A program made the translations under genes and the position numbers. Positions 1 to 13,321 of a stretch of 64,000 bases of DNA are shown in pieces. The stretch spans positions 6,416,001 through 6,480,000 of the forward strand of contig JAEVHH010000002.1 in the NCBI GenBank assembly GCA_017607445.1. The letters run 5' to 3'. Source of the DNA: Histoplasma ohiense. Its lineage: Eukaryota; Ascomycota; Eurotiomycetes; Onygenales; Ajellomycetaceae. How positions within the stretch are numbered: position 1 is the stretch's first letter; each line of letters begins with the position of its first letter. The notes beneath the pieces are model-generated. The model was not told the DNA's origin and did not search any database. It was given only the letters and a program-made list of their open reading frames with translations.

Positions 1-87
1 TGAGAAATGTGAAAAGTTAGTGGTTAAACGAGATGGTTTCGAAATATTCGCCAAACCTGCAGGGAGATTTCTCTTATATATATTTAC

Positions 88-760
88 CTCCCATGGCAAT
101 GCCGTATAAGGCCCGGATGGCCAGGAACTGCCGCATATTAATAGCGAACCCGCCAGCCAACTCCAGAACCACGAACAGAACCAGGTTAACAATCATCGGC
201 CATTTCCTTCCGTAGCGGTCTGCGCAGACTCCAGAGATGAACGCCCCCGCAGGGCGAAGCATCAGCGTTACCGTGATCGCCTGTTGCCCGAAAAAAATTG
301 TGAGAATAATGACGAAAATTGCCAGAACACAAAGGTGTATGGGTTTTCTGGTTTTCTTTTCGGTTTTATTTTATCACACAGGGCTTCCTTACTAACCCAC
401 GAAACATCAGAGTCATTGACCTGAAATGCCTGCGCAATCTCCGTGACACATAAAGAAACCACGAAAAAGTCGACACCGGCCCAAGTCCATGAGAAAAACC
501 CAGCTGAGAAAAACAGCCATTGTTGCCGGTTTAGCTCGCGAATGATATGATATGGGTTTCTCAACTTGGTCTACAGAAGCGGGGAGATGTTAGCCTTAGC
601 ATGGCATGCTGTGCTCATACCGATATATGAGAGTCTATAAAAGAAATGCGTGATGAAGGTGTATTACCTCTGGCGGCTTGAGACTCGAAATCCTCGACGC
701 GCAATACCGTTTTATCTTAGCGGGCGAGTAGAACCACCCAGATGCCATATGATTCCTCAT
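88..760 (-). CDS. Jen1-like monocarboxylate/proton symporter of the major facilitator superfamily, 5' part only
   Basis: The N-terminal part of an MFS plasma-membrane carboxylate transporter resembling yeast Jen1. Proposed exons are 668–760, 397–570 and 88–280, with donors GTAATA, GTTAGT and GTAAAT. The joined frame reads MRNHMASGWFYS…, then SSLKPPE/TKLRNPYHII, then NRQQWLFF (first membrane segment), then VSW/AITVTLML and CADRYGRKWPMIVN. The last is the MFS loop 2–3 signature. The exon-3 donor interrupts GIAMGG. The acceptor of the next exon lies beyond position 1 (a CTAAC branch-point-like site is near 17–21), so the remaining transmembrane segments are outside the window. The start could also be the in-frame ATG at 748. 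No lesion is seen in the visible part. Jen-family members import lactate, pyruvate or dicarboxylates and are usually glucose-repressed; the substrate here cannot be judged. Confidence 0.8.
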
Positions 761-2516
761 CTTGAATGTTGGAGATTAACCCGTTTACATCTTCTCTCGC
801 ATCAGGATGCTAAAATAGAAGCCTCAGGTATGTGAGGGCTTAACGAGTGTGGGTCATTTACCAGGGGGAAAAGGGGCAGTTCAAGTCAATTAATTGATCA
901 AAAGAATGGAACGGCAGGTTCATTAATTCCATACATCCAATCTAGATCTGTGCGTCCCTTTGCTGCCGTGATCGCTGAGTCAAGTACAGAGCTATCCTTT
1001 AGATATATATATTTCATCCAATATCCTCTCAAAATTCGGGAATGAAGGGTTATTTATGGGAAGTACGGGAGCAAAAAATAGGCAAGGCAATCCATGTGCG
1101 TCATCGGGGAACCCCCCATGGGCACGCTTTTCATGTTACCAAGCGTCACGCCATTCGAGAGTATGGGAACGACCCGGACTATTCAAGGGCCTTGACTTGA
1201 CTTTTACCCGCAACCATACCTCCCTTTTCGAAGAGGCGAGGGAATTTGGAAGGCCAAATTGTGCACGGCCTCAAACTCAATGCATCTTCTCCATAGATTC
1301 CCCACACAACAGATGTTTTTGTATGAAGATGTTACTATGCTATCTAGTACAAACTTGCAAAAATATTATTAGCTCACGAACCTGCCCACACTATAGCTAG
1401 TTTGTACCACCCATGCTAATTTCGTATGGGGAGGTACTTGTTAGGTGTTCATATAAATAGAGAGGTGCCACACGCCCCACTCGCCACCCGCCAGGTCCAA
1501 TGCTATTCAGGAGGAACATGCAATTCAATGGAACACCAATCAGCCGAATTATGTGTAAACAAACCTACCTAGTTAGATATTTTTGAGCATTGGGCCTAGA
1601 CTGTTTCCCCAGGTTGTGAGGCACGTTTAGCCCGTTTGTTGACTCCGCCATCAAGCCAAGAGCTATAAAGCGTAATGTAATAAGGTTTAGCATGGCCCGG
1701 CCCACTTGCCGCCGTGATCCAGGCTGAGTTCCGCGCACCCCCATCTAAAATACACCTACATCATGCGGGATACTTTCCACAAAGAAAGTCCCCTTGAACT
1801 AGTTATCTAATCCTGATGGCCTTATCAGATGAATTTACTTTGCAAACGAGTTTCACCCCAATGAAACATCACTCCTAATCCCATCCATCACCTGCGTCGA
1901 AATCCCTTTTAAACGGTTTTCAAATCACTAAAATATCAATTAAGGATTATATTTATACAAAAGCTGGCGTCGTCGGTCAGAGACTCCCATCTGTGTGCAT
2001 CATATGAACTAGACAGAAATTCGGATGAACATGCAGCGTTTCACGAGTTTCTTGACCAAACTAAGCTGGAAAGGTATATATTACTCCGTACTGCATATGT
2101 ACATACATATACATATAAGGTGAACGCAGTGGAGAGGCGATTCGCAGCTTGTTTCAGAGAATGGAACAGGGTCGCCAAGCTCTATCGTGTCAAATATTTT
2201 TAGATAGCTACCGGAACGTTCAAAAAAGTGATGAACTCATACCCCTTTATAATTCTCGTGTTGAAACTTAAGTGGGATTTGGCAACTTGATTCCAGTAAA
2301 TTTTTAACATGATGATTCCTCACATATGACGAGTGGCCAAGCATCACCGCCATCCTCCTGTCAAATCGTGTTCAATATGAACCATGGTTAAAAACCACGC
2401 ATATTGCGTCATTAGCAGGCAAGCAGAAACTGGAAGAAAAATCGCAAAAAGGCCAACAGAAAACAAGCAATAGCAAACATAGATTCAGAGAAAATAAAGA
2501 GTTTAAAAAAAACACA
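761..2516. other. Intergenic region, no gene seen
   Basis: AT-rich DNA with short open frames that match nothing recognised. It contains TATATATA runs near 1003, an ACATACATATAC simple repeat near 2100 and one copy of the motif TACTCCGTA at 2082–2090. It should hold the promoter of the Jen1-like transporter and the 3' UTR of the phosphatase gene. Confidence 0.6.
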
Positions 2517-5500
2517 CTAAATAATTCCAAACCATTTCTTTCTGGGTTGAGGCGTAGCCATGCCACCAGATGGCGCAGAAACTGACTGGATACCCGCTGG
2601 TGGCGGCTGCGGTAATGGCGGTAATCCGACCTCATCATCGTATTCATCATCATCATCATCATCGTAACCATCATCATAATCATTATCGTGATTCTTTAGA
2701 GGATGTCGTGCCACATGGTTGGGGCCCTCCTGTTCGTACTTTTGACCAGAATGGCTCTGACCATGCCCATGGCTTTGTCCTTGGCCCATATCTTCAACTG
2801 GCTGAATGAGGGCTTCACTCCCAACTTGTTCCTCATCATTTTGCTGCTCAGCCTTCTTCCTCCCCCGACTAATCTTCCACCAATGCTTCTTCACCCGCGG
2901 CTCACTCGGTTCAAAATCGCCCTCGAACCGCAGCGCAGGTACGAGCACTCGATACGGGTGCGTGATTCCCGCCGGGTCTCGTGGGTTCGTCTCACAGTTC
3001 AACGTAATATCAAGGCCCCCTTCCACATTTATGAAGTTTTTCAAACGGAAGGCTCCGCCCTTTGCTTCCTCTTTTATTTCCTTGGCCGATAGGTCCGTAC
3101 GACGACGGAGAAAATTATTTGGGTGTTGCGGTGGTTGTGTTGTGTCGTCAGTCTGTTGGTTTCCCGCCGTCATGGGTCTTTGGGGTTGCGGTGGGAAGTA
3201 ACTATCTCTTGCGTGTGTAGCGGTAGAAGGGGAGCCGTCATAGCTCATACGGCGTTTCTCGAATCCGCGTAACGAGAGGCTGCGAGATGGTGGCGGTCCG
3301 CCTCGCTGAGATAATTTCCGAAGCAGAGATGAAGATTTTCCATCGCCCCTAGACAGGGATAGGGACCTCATCAACTTTCCAGGGCGGTTCTCCAGTAAGC
3401 TGGGAGGTTCCGATTCCGTAGGTGACTGTGGTGGAGTAGACCCTGAAAACAAGCTATATTAGACGAATTGAATTTCACTCACAGTAATTACATCAAGTTC
3501 TATTAGAAGACTCACCAGGAGTATATTCTCGAATGGAACACCAGTTCCTTCTGGGAAGGAGGCGTTTGTTGTTTCGCGACTTTCCATCAACATCAAACGC
3601 AAATATTTCTCGCATGTCCTCCATCGTTTTCGTATCCAGAAAATGAATCTTGTTTCGTTTATTGAGAGCATCCACCATCATTTCCGATGCGGGTGCATTA
3701 ACAATCGACGAAGATATCACATTAGGCATATATCTGTAGTCCTGATCTTTGGGGATTTGTAGCTTGGGGTTGGAGTAGAACTGTCCGATCGCTGCGACTT
3801 GAGCGTCACCTCTGTGACTGAGTGTTAGTCTTTGGCGGACCAGATTTTATGTTGGAAAAGCTCAGGCGTACCCTAGGATAGTTATTCGCACAGATTTATC
3901 TGCAGCGAGTTTTTGGAGGTCCTCGATCAGCCAGCTACGCTCGAGTTTATGTGCTTTGGAGGTCCATTGGCTATCAATTGTTTCTGTATCCACATCAAAC
4001 CTATCTCTGAGGTTTCCAAATATTCCCGCCCGCCCAAATGCTTTTACAGGATAACTCGCCCGACTCGAGAAAACATTCTCAAGCCACGCCTAGCAATGCT
4101 TGTCGTTAGCACTGATCTATTCTAAGTGAAGTATGATAATTTTGTTAAGAAAGGAGTGCAACAATACCAGGCGTGGATACGCAATAGGAACGCTGAGAAC
4201 CACGATCAAATGTTTTGTTTCTCCTTTCATTATTTGGTCATCGCAGCGATTGAGTATGAGGTCAGCGGAATCATCGATAAGCACGCCGTCTCTCTGAGAT
4301 AAACCGATGTCAGTTAAAAAAAAAAATAACTTAATACATCCAGGAGGCAATATTACCGTTCGCTCAGTTTGACAGTCAATCCCCAAAAATGCCACTCGCC
4401 TGCCCATATTCATAAATACACTCCTGCTCCGCTGGCATATATAAGGACCAGGTGTAGCACCGAACAGCCAGCTCGGCTCATCTAAATCCGTCTCTTCGGG
4501 TACGCTCTGGTGTTGGAAAAGCAGATAATATTTGAACGCCAGCTCGCCCACCCCAGACATGACTGGCGATCTCATCAGTCTATCCGGATAAGAGCCATAA
4601 CCAGGGATAATATCATGGTCATTCCACATATTCACCATGGGAATTTGGGAATTGGCCATGCTAAACAGCCCATGCGAGAACCATTTCAGATACTGTTGAA
4701 GGTAAAAGTTCTCCATCTCAGATTTTATGTCAAGGTTGAATGGATGATATCGCTCTTCATATGGGACGCGTAGAGCCATCCAGCATCGGAAGTGCTCTGT
4801 GTCAAATAGAGCAGCATCGTTGTATATCTGATCTCCTCCACCTATCATAACATGGAACGGAAGTATTTGGTGAGCGTTCAAAACATCTCGCCAAAGCGGG
4901 TCTGGGCCGCTGAATTTGTCACGATCGACCGATGGGCTGAACCCGTTGCCGCTGTGGAACATGATGTTCATGGATTGACCCTTGGCAGGGACCCAGAATC
5001 CAATCGCAGAGCCTTGGTTGATCCGATACCCAATCCTCTGTTGCTTGTCGCCCAGCTCAATCTCAAGGTTGAATCGCCAGAAAGTCACGTCCCTCGCGGG
5101 ATCGGCGTAGAGACGTGCACCCTTGATTTCTCTGAATTTCCCTATTGACTCCCCGTCTTTCTCCTTGATTCGCGCACTCGGGGGTTGGCAAACTTGATTG
5201 CTCCCGTTGTAGTCGATTGGGCTAGGCGATGCTTCAAAGAGCCCGTCGTCGTCCTCAATAAACGAGAGGTCCTTACCCTCCTCAAGATGGTCTACGGGCT
5301 TCACATATAGTAACTTGCCATTTCGTCCGAGCTTGGTGAGACCAGCAATTGGATCCACATACTCTGGAGCAAGTTCGCCAGTCTCGCCGCTGATTTCCGT
5401 TGGTGGAGGTGGAAGCAGGCTCATCGGTTGAGAGAAAATTCGAAGCGATGGAGGTTTGCTGTAGTCCGATGCAGAGTCCTTGGTAACTATCATAATACTA

Positions 5501-7421
5501 CCTTTCCACACCTCCTGTTCGATAGATCCATTAATTCCTTCTGTTGGCTCCCATTTCATCCCAGTGTACCTGAGGAGCGGCCCGCACTCTAGGTACAAGG
5601 GTGGGTTGAACTGTGTGTTGCCTATAAAATGAACGCGAGCATGATTAGTATTCACAGAAAGCAACATAGCATAGCACAGTATCCAAGGAAGTAACTATTT
5701 GGCTTACTTTTGATTTTCGTCATCGACGGCAGCGCCTGTTGTACTTTCTTCCCCGACCCACCACCTTCCCACCAAGGCTTTTTGAGGTCGACATCTCGAA
5801 GGTCAAAATCTTCTAAACACAATCTCCCAACGCCCGCATTCTTCCACTCTGATACCGGCGGTGGTGTTGCGGGGGGTACAGCAAAAGAGACTGTGTGTTG
5901 GTGTTTACCCCTGCCATTCCGAGCGGGCCGATTCTGATTTTCAGATACAGAGGCTTGCGGAGGTGTCGCATTGCTCAGTCCAAGCCCTATATTGGAAGTA
6001 GTTTTGATATTATTGTTGCCAGAGTCTAGCTTATCCGATTCTATCTTGAGATTTGATGAAGTGCTGCGACTGGTAGCCGGCCGAATAGCTGGGGCAGCTG
6101 AAGTTGATAATGATGCTGCAGCTGACGGAAACGTTCTCCTTTTCTGGACAGGGTCCGCTTGCAATTGAGGATTGAGATTCCGTGGTAGAGGCTTCTGTAA
6201 CTTGCGGCTATTGCTGCGTTGTACAGTTCCAGAGGTTGAGGGCTGAGGTAGGTCTGTTTCCTGGTGGAAGAGGTCTGCATCTTCATGGCCTTCAGGGATG
6301 CGATTGTATGGAACCTGGGATTTTTGTAACGTTGCCGCATCGTTCATTCTTTGATCTGCAACCTGTGTTGGCGTTGTATCACTAAGCTCCCAATCCTTCT
6401 GTCGCCCGGTATTTCTTGGAATACCATACTGTTCATCGTGGACCTGCTCTTGGATTGGAGGATGTTGTCGGTTCTCGTACAGCCGGTTCTCTTCATAGTC
6501 AAAGCCACCCCGGCCGTCCCTTGAGAAACGATTGGCATCAGGCTTTGTCGAATCTATGACAGCGCTGTGATGCAATCTATCACGCTGCTTGGCACTCAAG
6601 CTCCGGACTAAGCCAGTTTCCTCCAGATTTGAAGGATCCGTGGTGCTTTTCGGTCTGAGCGCTGTGCTTGACTGTGAAGGTGGAGTCATGTCACGGCTGG
6701 TTTGGCGACTTCGACGACCGGCCTTTGCGTCCCTTAGCAGCATTTCAGCTTCCTCCAACCTGGCACGTTTCTCTTCTTTGCTAAAATCTTTCAGCGTGAA
6801 TTCCAGTTTCTGTAATGGAGACTTCTCAGGAGCCCAATCGCGCCGCAGATGCCCGTCTCTTTTCTGATTCAGCGAATTGCTTCTTGCGCTATGAGGTGAC
6901 AGTGACGAATTGGATTTGGGCGGCGGGACGGGATCATCAGGAGGATTTGCCCGTTTACTATTATTCCTCGGCTTGCGGATAGTCACGTTTTGCAGGTCGA
7001 CATGCGGAGACAACCTGCCTTCTGGGGGCCCTGCTTCTTCATTTAGCTGTCGTTGGGATTCCACCCAGGAAGCACTGTTTGTTGGAGAAAGGCGATCTAG
7101 CCCATCCAAAGCCCCCTCAATTTGTAATTCTTTAGCCCGCACAGCGAATGGTTTTGGCCCTTCTCCAAACCGGCGCGACGGTCCCGAATTGAAGGAGTTT
7201 CTGAATGAAGGAAGAGCGGGATGCTGAACCTCTGGGGCAGCAGGGAGGATGGGAGAATGATTGGCATAGCTGTCCGAGGTAGCCCGTTTGACAGGGTATC
7301 GATTGTTCGCAAACGGAGCATTATTTTCCATACCGTTTATCGGTTTCTGGTCGACATAAGGAACTTGTCGTCGACTAGGCGCAGGCACTGACTGCCTACG
7401 AGATGACGAAATGGTCGCCAT
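2517..7421 (-). CDS. Large PhoD-like (PhoD_2-type) metallophosphatase-domain protein
   Basis: Six exons: 5708–7421, 4357–5621, 4168–4293, 3872–4089, 3516–3811 and 2517–3442. All junctions use GT–AG and the joined frame stays open for 1514 residues. Residues 1 to about 560 are low-complexity and rich in Ser, Pro, Asn and Arg. The PhoD-type phosphatase domain follows, with GGGDQIYND (about 832–840), NMWNDHDIIPGYGSYPD (about 902–918), GIDCQTERT (about 985–993), VPIAYPRL and a 3' block containing RRNWCSIREY. The C-terminal tail (about 1210–1514) is again disordered, with poly-Asp/Glu and Pro runs. Fungal relatives are usually described only as PhoD-like phosphatase-domain proteins and their substrate is unknown. 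The motif near 1108–1112 reads GGDAQ where relatives, as I recall them, have GGDVH, so activity may be altered. No signal peptide is seen. Confidence 0.9.
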
Positions 7422-9538
7422 TTTTCAGGCAATAATTCCCAAACCACCGGCCAAAGTTTGCCTCAATTCCAGAGCAGCCTGAGCGCACCCAATCGGGGGC
7501 TACTTTCTTTTTATACACTAAGCCAGGAAAAAAGCGTATTCAGTAATAACTCTCTCGCCGCGAACCGTATCTTATGAAAACAAACCGTAAACGCACATTT
7601 TTCGAGCTGGCTCCAAGCTTGTTTCGCGTCTGACAGGATCGACGGTGAAAGGTCCCAAGGCCATCCGCTCGGGGTATTTACCTAGGCCAACAAAATCAAA
7701 GGCCAGGCATAAAAGAACACGCTCAAACGAGGATAATAAACAACGGACGATTCATCATACGTCAAAACCAGTCAAAATCGCAAAGAGGCCGTAAAGGGGG
7801 CTACGAGGGCGGCGGGAACAGGTAAGAAGAGAATATTTACCAGTTGGCTAAGCCCTATGGTGGTGTTTGTTGGCGGTTTTTGAGTAAATAGTTCTAGTTG
7901 ATGGGTGTTGGTCGCAAACAATTGGCGAGGGGTTGTTGACAACGATGATTGATTCACTGCACTGGAAGCAACACGATAAATAAACCAAGAAGCACAAGAA
8001 ATGGCAGAACCACGTTTGGTAAAGAGATAATATGCAACCCAGACCCAGGAGCAGGAATGAGAAAGAATGGCAGCCAGGTCCAGGTAAATAAAATGATCCA
8101 CCCCCAGCCATCTTTGTTTCGTTCGCGCAAGAAAGGTGTGGCTGGAGAGGACGCCAATCGCCAGCAGGCATGGCAACACGAGAATTACAATGGCATTCAG
8201 CTTTTCGGAAACGAACAAAGATGGTTGGGGTAGGGTTGATGGGTGATGAGAAATGAATCGTATGAACCATTGAAGAGATGTTAAATTTCCTGGCATAAGA
8301 AATACTTGTGGATTTCGAGACGGAAGTTCTAGAATCGATCAACCAGGCAATATTTATTGTAAGGCGTAGCTACGGCATACAGATGACCTCAACACTGGCC
8401 TCAGTCCCTGAATTCTAGACTGACTGGCAGCTGTTTGTGCCTTGAGTCCTCCGATGAATCCCTCGCAATGCTGCACCACGCATGGCTCAGATATAAAGAA
8501 AGGCGTGGCCAACGTGGTACTCAGCACGCGTTAACAGGCGCAAGTTGCATGTCCCTGTGCTGTTGACATCCCCATGCATCGAGAAGATGGCAACGCCTCA
8601 GCCTCGTTCACATCGTATCATTCAAGCGTCGGCTGTGCTCACACCGGCTGGAGAGCTATGTTTGAGAATTGCCCAGTCCTGTCAATATGGTCTGGTACTT
8701 TCTATGATGATTGAATCACAATTTAATTGCTGAGCTGGTGGAAAACCATGGAAAAGATGGTGAAGTCAATTTATCACGTGACGTGGGCCTCCTTCCGCCT
8801 CGGTCCATGGACTCGGGGCCGATTTGTTCTCTATTTTGGAATAAAAGACAAGTCAGAATCCTGTTTTCATACAAGTTATCTGTATCATCAGCGGCGAAGA
8901 ATGCTGGAGAAATCATAGTCATGACTGGCATACACAGAGCTTTGAAGAAAATGTTGTGTATATTTGTTTAGTTGAGTTGTAAGTGGGACGGGTCGGCCCC
9001 AGACAATCTTTTCTTTACACTCTGGCATCTTCCCTTCAACTACTTCCACTTTTCCGGCAAACATATATTTCCTGTTCACTTCCTCCTCTGTTTGGAGACT
9101 CCTCTCTTTTCCTTGTTCACTGCCCTTCATTTTTTCATAGTTTTGCCGTTGCGTCTGTTTTTGAGGGTGCTTCCCCTATTCGAAGAACTCGTCTACACCC
9201 GCCCCTTGTTGGGATGTAAGTCGGCTAACTTCCTTGGAAAAGACCATTGTATGGTCCCCTTAACCAGCTCAGGAATGCTTGGGGCCACCGGCACCGGCAT
9301 AGTTCTATTTCTGCTTTCATTTCCACACGTCCATCCCTCCATCCACGCTTCCGCGCACGCCCTCCCAACTTCCTGACGAGGATTGCTTGGAGCTAGACCT
9401 GCAGTGTAGTGTTTCATGGCAATCAGCACTTCACATCGCTTTTTTCACATTTTCCCTGAGGACAAGGTGGCCGGCTGGTTTTGCCCCGAATAGTGTCCCC
9501 TCAACATCGGCGACAACAGACAGTTGGAGATACACAGC
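7422..9538. other. Divergent promoter region between the phosphatase gene and kexin
   Basis: About 2.1 kb separating two head-to-head genes. The kexin-proximal part (about 9000–9480) is pyrimidine-rich, as is common upstream of fungal genes. The only sizeable open frame is the weak one on the minus strand at 7772–8296, listed separately. Confidence 0.55.
7772..8296 (-). CDS. Doubtful ORF for a small hydrophobic protein
   Basis: A 174-codon ATG-initiated frame. It has hydrophobic stretches near residues 33–55 (LNAIVILVLPCLLAIGVL), 68–95 and 147–168, so it could be a small membrane protein. I do not recognise it. Against it: an overlapping frame on the same strand (7848–8342) and one on the opposite strand (7949–8233) are also open, it sits inside a promoter region, and it has no conserved-looking polar motifs. 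Treat it as a possible rather than a real gene. Confidence 0.2.
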   Translation of the reverse strand: MPGNLTSLQWFIRFISHHPSTLPQPSLFVSEKLNAIVILVLPCLLAIGVLSSHTFLARTKQRWLGVDHFIYLDLAAILSHSCSWVWVAYYLFTKRGSAISCASWFIYRVASSAVNQSSLSTTPRQLFATNTHQLELFTQKPPTNTTIGLSQLVNILFLPVPAALVAPFTASLRF

Positions 9539-12210
9539 ATGAGGCTCCTTGGTGCTGCCGGTGCCCTTACTTTATTATTCGTGAACAGCGCATGCGCATC
9601 CATATTACCCCGAAATCATGATACGTATGATTACTTCGCTCTCCATCTTGACCCTTCCGTTTCCCCCATACAGATTGCGCAGCTGCTAGGAGCCACACAT
9701 GAGGGGCAAATCGGTGAATTGGTGGACCACCATACATTTTCCGCCCCAAAAGGTGTTCTAGGTTCGAATTTAGACAAAACGTTAGACATCTTGAAGCTCA
9801 AGAGGCGGAGAAAACGAGATGCAGTACCGTCGAACGGCAAAATATCGATGGTAACAGATCCTTTGGATGGGATACTCTGGTCACAGAAGTTGAACTTAAG
9901 ACCTCCGATGGTGAAACGGACGCCTCCACCTCCAACACTACCGCAACCGGCGACAGCAAAAATTAAGGCTCGTCAGTCGAGGCCACAAGACCGGGAAATT
10001 AAGGATGGTTTTAACGCTACGGAAAAGTTGAGTGATATCGCATCTCAATTGGGGATCGCGGACCCGATGTTCCTTGATCAGTGGCACCTGTTTAATACTG
10101 TTCAATTGGGGAACGATCTCAATGTTACAGGCCTCTGGCTGGAAGGTATAACGGGCAAGGAATCGATTTCGGCCATTGTGGATGATGGAATAGATATGCA
10201 CAGCAAAGATCTGAAGGACAACTACTTTGCGGTTGGGTCATACGACTTCAACGACAAGTCGCCCATACCTAAGCCCCGACTATTCGATGATAAACATGGC
10301 ACGCGATGCGCTGGAGAGATTGCAGCAGTGCGGAATGATATCTGTGGCGTTGGAGTGGCTTACGATAGTAGGGTTTCGGGGATCCGTATCCTATCTAAAC
10401 CCGTGTCGGATGAGGATGAGGCCGCTGCAATCAACTACAAATACCAAGACAACCAGATATACTCATGTTCCTGGGGCCCCGTTGACGATGGTATGACCAT
10501 GGAAGGCCCTGGCACACTCATCCAGCGGGCATTTGTCAACGGAATCCAAAAAGGGCGGGCGGGAAGGGGCTCGATATATGTGTTTGCCGCCGGTAACGGT
10601 GCTTTGCATGGAGACAACTGCAACTTTGATGGCTACACGAACAGCATATACAGCGTCACAGTGGGAGCTGTCGATCGCGATGACAATCACCCATATTATT
10701 CTGAGTCGTGCTCCGCGATGCTCGTGGTAACGTATAGCAGTGGCGTTAACGGAGCTATACACACCACCGATGTCGGAGTGGATTCATGTTCAACGAGGCA
10801 TGGGGGAACCTCCGCCGCTGGGCCGCTGGTTGCGGGCGTTGTGGCGCTTGCGCTAAGCGTCCGTCCTGAGCTCACATGGCGTGATATCCAATACATTTTC
10901 CTAGAGACTGCGATCCCAATCCATTTAAATGATAGTGACTGGCAGGATACCAGTATCGGCAAAAAATTTAGCCATGAATTCGGTTATGGGAAGGTAGACG
11001 CGTACTCTGCTGTCCATCTAGCTAAAGACTGGAAACTGGTCAAACCACAAGCTTGGCTGCATTCTCCCTGGCTACGGGTTCATAGTGAAATCCCCCAGGG
11101 AGAGGTGGGACTTGCCAGTTCCTTCGAAGTCACCAAAAAGATGTCGAAACAGAACAATCTTAAGCGCCTAGAACATGTCACTGTCACGATGAATGTCAAC
11201 CACACCCGCCGCGGTGATTTGAGTGTTGAACTCCGCAGCCCGGCTGGTGTCGTTAGCCATCTAAGTACGACTAGGAAGCGTGATAATAACCCCGTTGGAT
11301 ACACCGACTGGACATTTATGTCAGTCGCCCATTGGTAAGTGCAAATCCGATAAAAAGAACAAAGCTCATTCTCCCTCAATCATATATCAGAGCTCAAATC
11401 CCAGTGTGATCTTAAGGCACAAAGCTGACACCATCTTTCTACCACTTCAGGGGCGAATCCGGCGTCGGTAAATGGACTGTGATCGTCAAAGACACAGTCG
11501 TTAATGCTCACGAAGGCACTTTCATCGACTGGCAACTGGATTTGTGGGGGGAAGCAATCGACTCAAACATCCAGAAACTCCACCCCTTACCAACCGAACA
11601 CGACCACGACCACGACCAGGACGACGAACCCGCTATCGTAACCACTGCCGTCATAACGCCCACGAGCGGAACCAGCCGCCCCACTCCTTCCTCCGTGCCA
11701 ACCGACCACGTCGACCGCCCGGTCAACTCAAAACCAACCGGCTCCCCATCCGATACCGACAACGACAGCTTCCTCCCGTCCTTCTTCCCTACCTTCGGTG
11801 TCTCCAAACGCAGCCAGGTCTGGATCTATGGCTCGCTCGCACTTATCCTAATTTTCTGCTGCGCGTTGGGTGTTTACTTCCTCGTCCAGCGTCGGAAGCG
11901 CATCCGAAATAACCCGCGCGATGACTACGAGTTTGAGATGATTGATGGTAGTGATGAGACGGATCTGCTCAGTGGCGGTGATGATGTAGAGCATATGGGT
12001 GCCGGCACTCGTGGTTTGGGACGGAAGCAGCGGAAGAAGAAAGGTGGGGAGCTGTATGATGCTTTTGCTGGGGAAAGCGATGAGGAGCTTTTGAGCAATG
12101 ATGAGGCTGAGGAGTTTAGATTATCTGATTCGGAGGGCGAGGCGCCGTATCAGGATGAAGACGAAGATGAGAAGAGGATTAGTGTTGGTGATCTAAGCGA
12201 GAAAACCTAA
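9539..12210 (+). CDS. kex2: Kexin, Kex2-type subtilisin-like proprotein convertase
   Basis: Two exons, 9539–11334 and 11451–12210, give 851 residues. The ATG at 9539 starts a clear signal peptide (MRLLGAAGALTLLFVNSACA); the open frame begins earlier but only at a TTG. A propeptide with basic clusters KRRRKRD and VKRTP precedes the S8 domain. Catalytic residues visible are Asp215 (IVDDGID), His253 (DKHGTRC), oxyanion Asn353 (AAGNGA) and Ser425 (GGTSAAGP). The P domain follows, with the intron interrupting MSVAHW/GESGVG. Next come an acidic/His-Asp linker, a Ser/Thr/Pro stalk, one membrane span (about 722–748) and an acidic cytosolic tail with YEFEMIDG, a likely late-Golgi retrieval signal. Kexin cleaves secreted precursors after KR or RR in the late Golgi. 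Length and order are normal for the family. Confidence 0.96.
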
Positions 12211-13321
12211 CTGGTTTGTACTTTTTTTTTGATGTTCACATTGGTTGCGAATATTCCTTTCTTTTGGTTTTTACATCCCCTTTTTCCATCTATATATGTA
12301 TCCCCTACCTAGGTCTCCTTAAATGCCCATGCTACCCTTTGCTTTTGTGTTGTTTTCATTCTCATCTTTCCTCTCACGCCTGTCCCAACTCAAACCAACA
12401 TTAGGAGACCAAAGCAACACGCCTTCGACTGTTCTATAGAGATATTATTTTGTTAGACCATGTTTTTTTTTGTTATCTGCTACCCATGTATTTTGTCATC
12501 CTATTTGACTACTGTGGGGGGTGTCGCTGCTGCTTTCTCTCTCCCTCTTTTCGGTCTGGCGTTTCCTCTGCTTGTCATAAGGATCATTCATATGTTGAGG
12601 CATTTGTATTTTGTCACTTTTTTGTTCCATTTGTTTTTCCTAGATGCATCTGAAATTCATATATATGTATACAGCCTTGAGGGTTAAGGATGCTATTTGA
12701 AATGAATAAATTCATGCGATCAGCTTGTTCTTTTCCTGTTCCTCTTTGCTCTTTTATTCATGGCCCTCAAAAGCAGAGTGATTCAGATCAATAGTTATAT
12801 CTGGACATGTCATCTGGGAAATGGGGAGCTACTTATATAGCACTCATATCTTCAATCAGGGTTCATTAACACCATCGAGAATGTCGTATCGACAGCTGCA
12901 TGGGTCCTAACCTACTGTTCAAATTAAATCTTGGTGTTGTCACCGCTGCGCCGCTTTTCTAGCATTCAGATAGTACCACCATCGCCATCGCCATTTCTAT
13001 GTTTTTAAGCGCCTAGATCTTTTGCGGTACGAAAAAGGTGTTATACGGAGTTCGTATCAGATCCAAGTTGAGCAGGTTATACACGCCAGGCAACAGCACT
13101 GCAGATCTACCTCGGTGATGTCATCCTGTCCATGACCATGTATATCACTGTTTTGTTATTCTACCTCCTATCCTCTTTACTTTCCGATATCAAATCACCG
13201 TCTGTATAATCCATACTATATATATATTCCCACATCGTGATACACACTCAGCACATGCAGCCGGTATCAAACACAAATTTCCACACATACACCAGCACCA
13301 CAGGCACAAACATCTCCCACT
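12211..13321. other. Intergenic region between kexin and the GFA-like gene
   Basis: A T- and pyrimidine-rich 3' flank of kexin (12211–12690), then unremarkable DNA. A near-copy of the dispersed motif, TACGGAGTT, lies at 13044–13052. A TATATATATA run near 13219–13228 lies about 95 bp before the next ATG and could serve as its TATA region. Confidence 0.5.

Noticed and set aside
2372..2683. Minus-strand ORF rich in Met at the phosphatase 3' end
   Set aside because: It overlaps the phosphatase C-terminal exon in another frame; the Met run is the shadow of the poly-Asp codon repeat.
8972..9376. 134-codon plus-strand ORF before kexin
   Set aside because: It is made of a pyrimidine-rich promoter stretch (Phe/Leu/Ser/Pro codons) and ends before the kexin start; no recognisable protein features.
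9524..9538. Upstream start of kexin at 9524
   Set aside because: The codon there is TTG; the ATG at 9539 directly precedes the signal peptide.
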